Source: Pythium myriotylum | Lineage: Eukaryota; Oomycota; Peronosporomycetes; Pythiales; Pythiaceae | Reading direction: 5' to 3' | NCBI GenBank assembly: GCA_023091665.1 | Contig: JALJCQ010000016.1 | Coordinates: 1,240,001-1,304,000, forward strand | DNA length: 64,000 nt | Shown: piece by piece, positions 12,187-21,000 of the stretch | Layout of the letters: every line of letters starts with the position of its first letter | Numbering within the stretch: position 1 is the first letter of the stretch | Translations under genes and position numbers: made by a program | The notes under the pieces: generated by a model | The model's input: only the letters and a program-made list of their open reading frames with translations | What the model was told of the DNA's origin: nothing | Database searches by the model: none

Positions 12187-12837
12187 CTAGTAGAAGCCAC
12201 GCTCGACCGAGTGGCCCTCGCTCAGCATGTAGGCGACCACGCCGTGGCCGTGGCGCACTGCGATCTCGAGCGCTGTCGTTCCTTCCTGGCATCGGGTTGA
12301 TGTGAGAGCTGTTATTGAAATTATTGTCACGGCCCACTCACCGACGAGACGAAGGTCTTGTCGGCGCCCCACTTGAGCAGCAGTCGCGCGATGTCGTCGA
12401 GACCGAGCAGCGCCGCCTCGTGAAGGGCACTGAATCCGTCTGACTGCAGTCAGCAACTCAATGATCCGTATTCAAGGATATATGCGGGGAATACTCGATC
12501 GCTCGTACATCTCGCTGGTTGACGTCAGCCCCACTCCGCAGGAGGTACTCAACCGTTTCAAAGTGGCCTTTCTTTGTCGCTACTTGCAAGGCTGCGCATC
12601 CTTCTTTCTAATCCACGGGTTTCGTTAGGTATTATGAGCTATTTGAGCACGAATGCGCCGCCGCCACGCACATCCGTGTCGTTGATCAGCGCGCCTTTCT
12701 CCAGCAGGTCCGCCAACGCCGCAATGTCATTGCGACTCGCAGCATCTGCGAATGGCTGGCGTCAGCCACTTGATTGGACTCTCCTCACTAGCCATCTACT
12801 CGCCTGTGAACGCGTCCTCGATCTTGATGACGCTCAT
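12187..12837 (-). CDS. Small ankyrin-repeat protein (135 aa, five exons)
   Basis: Five mini-exons (12837-12804, 12745-12672, 12607-12509, 12443-12342, 12285-12187) join in frame to 408 nt. The product is almost entirely ankyrin repeats: NDIAALADLLEKGALIND, then a repeat with ALQVATKKGHFETVEYLL, then GFSALHEAALLGLDDIARLL, then GTTALEIAVRHGHGVVAYML. About four repeats, 135 aa, no other domain. Such proteins act as interaction scaffolds; the partner is unknown. Intron 1 appears to be a GC-AG intron (ACAG|GCGAGT). Exons 2 to 5 are well supported by repeat periodicity; the first exon is the least certain. Confidence 0.75.
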
Positions 12838-13007
12838 CGCCTCGAGGGCTCAAGCTCGCACCGTTTCGGTATGCCTTTTCACAGGAATACATATGCCCTC
12901 TTCTTTGATCAGATTTCGCCTCAAAACTGGACATATCCTCGTTCTTTTGAGACAAATACGCTCAGAATCGGCTCTCATTGCGCTCAGTTCTCCATCAGAC
13001 AAGAGAG

Positions 13008-13985
13008 ATGGAGACGCCCGAGGCCATCCGCGAGGCCTACGCCGCGCCGCCCGACGAGACCCCCGAGCAGCGCCGGCGCCGTCTTGCGAGCAAGCGAGCG
13101 GCCAAGCACCGCTACTTTGCGCGCGCCGATGCGCAGCGCCGCGAGCAGAGCCGGGACCGCCAGCGACGGTGGCGCGAGACGCTCGACGCCGGCAGGCTCG
13201 CGGCCATTCGCGAGCAGAATCGGCTGCGGCAGCAGGCGCGCCGCGTCAAGATGACGAGCGATGACAAGAAGCGCCGCAACGAGCAGCAGCGCCGCCGCCG
13301 CGCCGGACTCGCCGACGACAAGCTGCAGGACTTACGCGAGCGCGAGAAGCTGCGCATGCGACGGCGGCGACGACGCCACGGACAGAGCGAAGACGACGAG
13401 TCGGCTGCGACAACCGACGACGCGCTGCCACGACCAGCGACTGTGCGGCTCTCATCGTCGCCGGTGATGCTCAGCGTCTTCGGCGGCTCGACGGGCGTAC
13501 CGGCACTGCCTCCTGCTGCAGCGCTGGGAATGCGCAACAACGAAGAGCCACCGGCGCCAACGCCACGGCCATTCCAGCACCACCCGCCGATCGAGATCGC
13601 GCCGCTACAGTTCGTGCTGCCGCCGGCGTCATCCATCCAGTCGCAGAGCTTCGCCGACCGCACACTAGCGCCGCTACCGCAGGTACAGAATGTACTGCCA
13701 CACGCGTCGACGCTGCTCCAGCCTCTCGTGCCGCTGGCGCTCACGACACACTCGGCCACATCAGTTGGAGCTAGCTCACCTTTTGTGTATGCACCGCCAC
13801 CGACACTCGGATCGCTGCTGCATCCGTCGATTCCAGCTTCGCACGGTGTGCTGCCATCGCTCTCGCAGCTGCCGGAGCTGCTCGCAACGTCGTCGCGAGA
13901 CTTTTTCGACTCAACACCCGCAAGTGGGTACTTTCCGTCGATTGCTGACTTCACAAGCGACTTCGAGACGACGTTCCGCACGTAG
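13008..13985 (+). CDS. Arg-rich repeat protein, candidate DNA-binding (STPR-like)
   Basis: Single exon; ATG at 13008 (METPEAIREAY), 325 aa. Residues about 18-125 are extremely basic and show a loose repeat of about 23 residues (EQRRRRLASKRAAKHRY, REQSRDRQRRWRE, REQNRLRQQARRVKM, NEQQRRRRAGLADD, EREKLRMRRRRRR). This resembles the 23-residue STPR nucleic-acid-binding repeats of FMBP-1-type proteins, or an extended basic helix. The C-terminal 200 residues are low complexity (Pro/Ser/Ala) and look like a transactivation or disordered region. A nuclear nucleic-acid-binding role is inference. No zinc finger or bZIP heptad is visible. Confidence 0.7.
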   Translation: METPEAIREAYAAPPDETPEQRRRRLASKRAAKHRYFARADAQRREQSRDRQRRWRETLDAGRLAAIREQNRLRQQARRVKMTSDDKKRRNEQQRRRRAGLADDKLQDLREREKLRMRRRRRRHGQSEDDESAATTDDALPRPATVRLSSSPVMLSVFGGSTGVPALPPAAALGMRNNEEPPAPTPRPFQHHPPIEIAPLQFVLPPASSIQSQSFADRTLAPLPQVQNVLPHASTLLQPLVPLALTTHSATSVGASSPFVYAPPPTLGSLLHPSIPASHGVLPSLSQLPELLATSSRDFFDSTPASGYFPSIADFTSDFETTFRT

Positions 13986-14085
13986 ATGGCCCCTGCAAGG
14001 AGGAAAGAGGTTGGAAGAACCACTGAGGAAGTGAAGGCCAACGAAAGAAGAAAGAAGAGCTAGCAAGGACTTCGCTTCTAGATGC

Positions 14086-17000
14086 TCAGCGAAGAAGACT
14101 GTCAAGCTTATTAAGGCTGCCTTTGGAAAGCACGCGGTGTGGTGTCTCGACGCGCCAGAGCGACTTGTAAGCGTTGCTTGAGTACGCCTTGCGATTATCC
14201 AGCAAGAAGAGCTCCAGCTGGGTCTCAGGAAGCAGCAGAAGCTGGTAGTATCGCTTGGCATGCTCAAAGTGTCGGCCGGAGCGACTTATGGACGGGTACG
14301 AGTAGAGGATCCCAGTGAGTCCTTGGTGGAGTGCACCGACATTCAGCAACATTTGCTGGACACCGCCTTTAGTAACTGTGGCACCTTGCATTTGCTGCAA
14401 GTTCGAGATGAGAATTTTGGAGAGCAGAGCGTCGATGCCGTCAAACGCGAGGGCCATTTTGTCGCTACTCAAGTACGGCTGCAAGGCATGCTCGATGGAC
14501 GAGAGGTTGATGTTGAGGCAGAGCACACCGTCCTGTGCTATAGTTACGTGCTCCTCATTCAAGTCGAAGCGCTGGGACGAGAGCTGCGTGAGATAGAAGA
14601 AGCAATGAAGCCGAATCTCACGCCGCACGAACAAGAGGCACTCGTCTGCTAGCGCGCTGCACTTCCAGCTTGTCGTCTGCAGCACGTCGTCAACATTGAG
14701 TTGCGAGTTTTTGCCGAGCGATGCCGACCGTTTAACTGTCACCCGTGACTGGAGGAACGTCGCAATGTAGTCGCATGCACTGTTGATATAACCGAGCATG
14801 CCGATCCGCGAGTTGTCCATGAGTAGACCCCGCCCACCGTTCGCACCAGACCACATGTCTGGGTCGTAGTATCCTTTCTCCATCTCGGCCTCTTTCTCGA
14901 AGATCAACTGAGCAGGCGATTTCGCCGTCGAGTTAGCGGGAGGTGGGAGTCTATTTGTCGTGGTTGCCAAGGGCATTACGCGGGAATGCTGGAAAGGGAT
15001 GGGCCCGTCGCGTTTGGCTCTTTGGTAAAGCTCGTATGAGTGCATAGCATTCAGGAACTCCGAATACGAGACGCTCTGCGAAATCTCTCGATGATTGAGG
15101 GTCGGTTCGCGAATGTCTTTAGCAATTGCGGCACAGTCTTCGAGCCATTTGAGTACCGTCGCATCCAGCACACTGATCAACTCGGTCACGTGGTCTGGCA
15201 TCCTCTGGATCATCTCGCTTAGCTCCTCAGCTATGAACAGTAGGCTGTCGATGCTTGGTGGCTGGTACGACGTGTCAGATGGCACCGGCAGACGGCACGT
15301 GCTGTTCGGTTTCTGGTACTTCATCAAGAGGAACTGCTGCGCGCGAGCTTTGACCTTGGGTATCCACTTTTTCGCAACAAATTGGTTGAGGAAGGATATG
15401 AAGGCTGTCGCGTTCGTTCCTTGTGAGCCTTTGCTAAAGAACTGCATGAGATCTTTTGAGATATGCTGCAAATCATCGTAGACCACCGGCAGGTGGAAGA
15501 CGCTTTGTTCGCATACGCGAGTGCGGGCCTCCTCAATGACTTTGCCTGAGAAATCGTGCTGTAAATGCAGTCGCGAGCCACTGGTATCGTCCGGCTGCTT
15601 GTTGCGGCTAAGCTTGAAGAGATCGCCACCGACCATCGCTATGGCCGTGTCTTTGCTGGAAGAGTTGCCCTCCGAACCCGAGTTATCTTCAAAATACTCG
15701 CTCAGCACACGCTGCCAGAAAGAACAATTGAGTGCGCTTATATCCACGCAACTCACGACGTGGTACACGACTATACCTCCAAAAGTCGTGTGATTTTGGC
15801 GATGACCTCGGGCATGCCATAGTCCCACTGGTCGCCCTTCGCATTGAAGTAGGTTGCGACGAGAAAGTGACGTTGTGCGATGCGACGCAGCACGTGGAAT
15901 AGAAGCCGCAAGAATGTCTGGAAGTTGGCTGAGTGGTCGTGTTTACCAAATTTTTTCTCTGTGAAGCTGTTATCGAAGGACGTGTAACTGCTGGAGTTGA
16001 AAATGCCACGGCAAATGAGTGAAATCTCGATCACTACTTCATTGAGCTCATTTTCGAGCGAGCTTTTCAGCGAGCCGATGACCTCCATTTCGCGGCGGAT
16101 TCTACACACCGCAAAGTCGGTGAAACATGTAATGCGCGAAGCAGATTCTCACAACTGACTTTTTCACGGCGTTCACGGCCGCTTCGAGAGGGTTGGCAAT
16201 TGTCGCAGCACTGAGCGTCGCGCTGCTCGGGTCGGCAAAGAGGTTTTTGCCCTTTTTGTGGTCCCACTGGTCACTTTGGAACATAAGTTTTTCAAACTCA
16301 GTGTCCAGAAGCGACTCACTGCTGAGTTCGTGCTCGATTGCTGCAAGTGAGTACTGATTAGCCTTGGAAAAGTTCGCAAAGGCTCCCTATTGAAGCAGTA
16401 GCGGCTCGCTGAAAGATTTTGCTCGAGCATTAGGAGACAATGCTGATAGGATGTACCTTCATGTAGATGACCTGCTGCAGCTCGGTGACGAGATGATCCT
16501 CGATAGCCTGCTTGCACTCCATGAGCGTATTGCGCACGCCCGTGATAGCGTGGAACGCTAGCAGCTTCTCGCTAAAGACTAGATCGAGTGACTTGGTGAA
16601 CATCTCAACGGCGCCGGCGAAGTTTCGTTCGCCCATCATGATGTGGATCTTGGATGGTGCGGCCTCGATGTACTGAATGTCGTTGATGATATCTACGACC
16701 TAGACGAAACGATAGATTGAACTCGAGATAAGAGTTCACAGTTCTCCCGGGACTTCCATCACTCGAGCGCTCACCTTTTTGGCCTCGTATTTTTGTAGCA
16801 ACAACTCGCGCAGGTTCTTGGTCTTGGAGCTCAGGATGTTCTTGCCGTCGGTCGCGCGTTTGCTCACCTCGAGAATCTTGTCCTTGGTATCTGAGACCAC
16901 AGACTCAGGTAAGACTTGGAGATCGCTACGGCTCTTGCTATCTCACAGGCACCGTTCGCACCTTGTAGCTGGTTGGAGATGACGGTGAAGCGCGCGAGGC

Positions 17001-17190
17001 TCGTGTTGAAGTTGGCGTAGTTTTCATCGATGACGCCGGCGATCTCGGCGTCCGCGATCTCGCGCATTCGCGTGACGCGCTGCAGCTGCTCGCGGCGGAT
17101 CTCGTCCGACGACGCGCCGATCACGAAGCGCAGCATGTAGCGCTGGACATTGAACTTCTTGTCGAAGAACGCGGCGTCGATGTTCTGCAT
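14086..17190 (-). CDS. SEC8: Exocyst complex subunit SEC8 (EXOC4)
   Basis: Multi-exon gene. The last exon is about 1.6 kb (from about 15705) and is preceded by exons around 16090-15772, 16300-16170, 16680-16450, 16880-16780 and 17190-16920. The N-terminal part reads FFDKKFNVQRYMLRFVIG...ADAEIAGVIDENYANFNTSL, then LLLQKYEAKK, VVDIINDIQYIEAAPSKI and MMGERNFAGAVEMFTKSL. This matches the Sec8 pattern of an early helix, a VxxLLDxIE block and an accumulation-of-lesion-type block. Sec8 tethers secretory vesicles to the plasma membrane as part of the octameric exocyst. The chosen ATG (17190) has an excellent context (CGCCACCATGC). In-frame-like sequence further upstream (PFKIHQ, LDQILASSDYLSTD, about 17340-17215) may belong to a missed first exon. 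Confidence 0.85.
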
Positions 17191-17612
17191 GGTGGCGAGC
17201 TGACCTGGTGGATCTTGAAGGGGTGCAGATCCCCCCAAATGTACGATATGAACTGGATAACACCTGTGAAAACGTATATCGAAACGGCGTTCGGGTCCGT
17301 AGAGAGGTAATCGCTGCTCGCCAGTATCTGGTCCAGCTTATGGCATCTTGGATGCTTGGGTCATGGCAAAGATAGAGAATGGTCGTGGAATGGCACGAGG
17401 AAAGGCGTAGACTCGGGTCCCTAATAGTTGAAGTCTATTGAGATCAAGAGGGTCCACAACAGCTACAGACAGTACATGTAGAGACCTAGGATTGGTCCGC
17501 GCGGTGAGTGGGTGGTCACCACGGCACTAAGCATGCAAGCTTTTGGTAAGCAGACCAAAATTGCTGGAGTGGCTGTCCCGTGAGGTGGGATGGAGAACCC
17601 GGACGCTGGCTC
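17191..17612. other. Intergenic, possible upstream SEC8 exon
   Basis: A 420-bp space upstream of SEC8 and downstream of the small gene at 17613-17999. On the minus strand, 17341-17285 reads LDQILASSDYLSTDPNA without stops but in a frame not continuous with the SEC8 ATG. Otherwise no convincing gene. Confidence 0.3.
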
Positions 17613-17999
17613 TTATTTCCATGGCCAAGTCGTCCATGGCGTCGGCCATCTTGTTGTGCGTTCGACAACTATATAGGTTTGACTTTGCGCAGTCAGGCTA
17701 AGAGAGAACCATAGTGTGAGTTCGGTGCATTTCTTACTCCTACGTAAAATGTCGTTTATGCTTAGAGGCGGCTCGATCGGTAGGCTTGTCTTCTCACCTT
17801 TGCGTCGTTTTGGTATATATTTTGACAGGTTCGAACTGTCTTCGAAAGGCTCAACTTCGGTCTGCTCCCTCTTCAACTTGATGTGATAATGTTGCGCGAA
17901 TGTGCCCGTGCCGTTTGGCTCAGTGCGGAACTGAGAAGCCCGCGAAATGGAGGCTCGACGACCGTGCATCGCGGCGATTTCCTCGTGAACAAGGCACAT
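17613..17999 (-). CDS. Small unrecognised protein, 3' end uncertain
   Basis: The reading frame starts at ATG 17999 (MCLVHEEIAAMHGRRASIS). It encodes a basic, low-hydrophobicity protein with a Lys/Arg cluster (SKYIPKRRKGEK) up to about residue 82 (SINDILRR). A good donor (A|GTAAGA) follows, and a downstream segment at 17655-17545 reads MADAMDDLAMEIRASVRVL, which looks like coding sequence in another frame. A two-exon gene is likely, but I could not make the phases agree, so the given end is only that of the open frame. It lies head to head with the LRR/Sfi1 gene, 89 bp between ATGs. No family recognised. Confidence 0.4.
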   Translation of the reverse strand: MCLVHEEIAAMHGRRASISRASQFRTEPNGTGTFAQHYHIKLKREQTEVEPFEDSSNLSKYIPKRRKGEKTSLPIEPPLSINDILRRSKKCTELTLWFSLSLTAQSQTYIVVERTTRWPTPWTTWPWK

Positions 18000-18088
18000 C
18001 GTAGACCTCTATCTGTGCTATTTCAATAGCCAGCGATCTGTTGAACCGCCTGCGCGAAAGTCCGAGTCGAATTCGAGCTCTAAGGCCC

Positions 18089-21000
18089 ATGGACGACACC
18101 GGCAACAACTCGCTTCCTCGACGAGGCTACTTCCAGCAGTACTTGGCGCGTATGGCGCCGGCGCCGCTTCCACCGCCGCCTCTGCCCCTTCCCGTACCAA
18201 CCAATCGACCGGTTCAGCTGCTTCGAGCTCCAAGCGCGGGTCACAAGAGCAGGAAGGAAGCTGGAACGTGGAAGGGGAAATCAAAGCCGACGGAAACGAG
18301 GAAGACGCTGGTCGACGCGTTCAAGCAGCACGGCATGAAGCTCTGCGACGGGTCCAAGCTCAACGCCGTGTCCAAAGGCGTAACGCATCTCGGCTTGATC
18401 CCGCCGACGTTAGGCATCCATATTACGTCGCTGTATCTGAGCCAGAACAACCTACGCGGGCTTGACGGCGTTGAGCAGTTTAGGAACGTGCGGCTTTTGT
18501 CCGTGGTCGCGAACCTGCTCGTGCAGTTCTCGAGCGTCGAGAGACTCAAGGGACTCTCGCAGCTTCGACACCTGAATCTCACGGGGAACCCGCTGTGCAG
18601 TCATCCGAACTACCGACTTCGCGTCGTCGACGCGCTGCCGCAGCTCATAGTGTTGGACACGATTGAGATCTCAAGACACGAGCGGGATGTGGCGTCGACT
18701 GTAGCTTCTCAAGACCGCGCACTGCGAGAGATGGTTATGAAGAACCACTTGGAGGTCCAGAAGTTGCAGCACATCGCCGTGTGGATCCGAGTGCTGAGTG
18801 AACTGCAATGCCTCGTGGTTCGAGATGCAGTCACAGGTCGATTCGACCAATTACCAAATCTGCAAGTGGACTGTATGATGAACGTGGACCGGTTCCTCAG
18901 AGTATGGCGCGTCGAAGATTCGTTGTCTGAGAAAGAGCGAAACGCACTGGAGACACAAATGATGGCTATCGTCGCGCGCACGAGATCAAAACTCGTCGAA
19001 GATGCACCACAAAGCAAGGCCAAGGAGATGCTGCTCAAATTAGCCAACGTCCCACATATTTCGTCCCACCCTAACGGGAATTCTAGCATGTTGCCAATGG
19101 AGATACGGCACGACCACAGCGCTTGGGAGAACGCATACATACAGGTGCTCCAGCTCCAGCAGCAGACGATGGGGAACTTGCGTGGTGAATGTGAACACAA
19201 CCAGAAAGCCATGGCCCAGTCGTTGCGGCAACTACTCGTGATGAACCCATATCAACGGCGCGCATCGTCCAAACGTGAGAATTGTAACTCAGCGTCCGCT
19301 CGAGAATCCCGACGATTTAGAACAGAAGGCCAGATTAACCTTCGTTGCAGAGCTCGTCGGAACGGTGATCTATCTCAGTCAGAATCAAAATCAACAAGTC
19401 GGGACCGAAGCACTCCCAATACGTCAACAGATGATCAATCGGCGTTGCGAGAGAGAAAGTCGAGAAAGCTGTCTGGCTGTCAAAATGAGAACCCAACTTT
19501 CCAGCAAACATTAGGATCGCGCCGAGCTCTGCGGTCGGGTGATTTCGGCAACAAGACATTGCATGAAGCGATTCAAAGCTTTTCTTTGCGCGAGCCGGTC
19601 GTGCCGAAGAGAGCCACTTCTCGGGGTGTCAGGGCTGCTCTAGAAGCAAACTCATCGGTTGTTTCAACGTGCTGTGACACCGACGTCTTCGTGATACCAT
19701 CTAGTGCTGAAATCCCACCGTTGGTCACCATGTCGAAAACTCGATCGTTCGCGGAGTGTCAAAGCGCGCTCGAGAACACAGCAAGCGAAACCATGTGCAG
19801 TGCAGATACGTCATATGCACCTTCAGTGGGCTGGACCTCAAATGATGCCCATAGCGAGTTTGATTTAGCCATGAACAGCCCGGTAGTAGTCACTTCCCGT
19901 GCCCAAATTGCTCGAAGCCACGACAATGTTATCCACCAACAAACCAGTACCCCTGAATTGATGACTGTGGTTGAAACCGATCGCTTTGGTGACACTCCTC
20001 AGGTGCGAACCTGGGATTTTAGTGACCGCCAAAACAAGCTAGAAGAGCGCGAAGAAAAATATATCGCTGCACTTATGGATTCAGAGCAACGAGAACTGGA
20101 TCTACGCCACCAAGTCTGCTGTATGAGCAAACAGATCGCTCAGTTCCAACGAATAGTGTCTGACAATGAAAGGGAACGACTTACTATTCGCGCGGAGATT
20201 AATGAACGCGCGCTTGCCGTATCACGACCAAAGGTGATTCGCCGCTTCTTTGAAAAGTGGATTCAGTTTCGCGAGTGGACACAACAACTTCGTCATTTCC
20301 TGATAAAGCAGCAGATTGTCTCCCAGCACGATGCCTTTTGGTGTTGGCGACGTCAAGTTTGGGCGCGTCAGCAGCTCAGGCGGATACAAAAACGGTTTGC
20401 CGCTCGACTACTGCATCGCCATCTGACAGAGTGGGCGAATCTTACCCGCATATCCATCATTGCGGTCCATACGCAAGCACTTCGCCATACGCAGTTGGCG
20501 CAGCGTGTACTCAGCGAGTGGCGTCAGCGAGTATACATCAAAAATCTTTCGAAGCGTATGAAACGAAGTGAAAGACACAAGTGGTTGATCTGCTTGTCGA
20601 AGAGAGTTTTCGCTGCGTGGAAACGAGAGACTGTAAGAGGAGCTCAAACGCGATATTTGCACCGGTTCTACAAACGTCACACTACATCAGTCCTCAAGCG
20701 CGTCGTCTTTGCCCAGTGGAAGGTTTATGTGCTATCCATTGCGCGGCCTCTTCGAACCAGAGTCGCCAATACTGTACTGTTGAAGAGATCAAATACACAG
20801 AATCAGCATTTTGGTGCTTGGAAGAGACTGACCAAGTGTAAAAGGTTGAGACGGTTGCTCCTTGAACGGAAGCTTTGGAGTGCATGGCGAGGCTTTGTTC
20901 GACGCGACAAAATCGAACGGGAGCGTCTTCTAACTTCCCGTGTTGAGCATTTAAGAGCACACTTTAGGGAGTGGCGAGTTGCAGCAGTTGATCGAGCGGC

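Noticed and set aside
13112..14041. Minus-strand 309-codon ORF opposite the Arg-rich gene
   Set aside because: Ser/Gly/Cys-rich, no domain; the plus-strand frame shows protein-like features instead.
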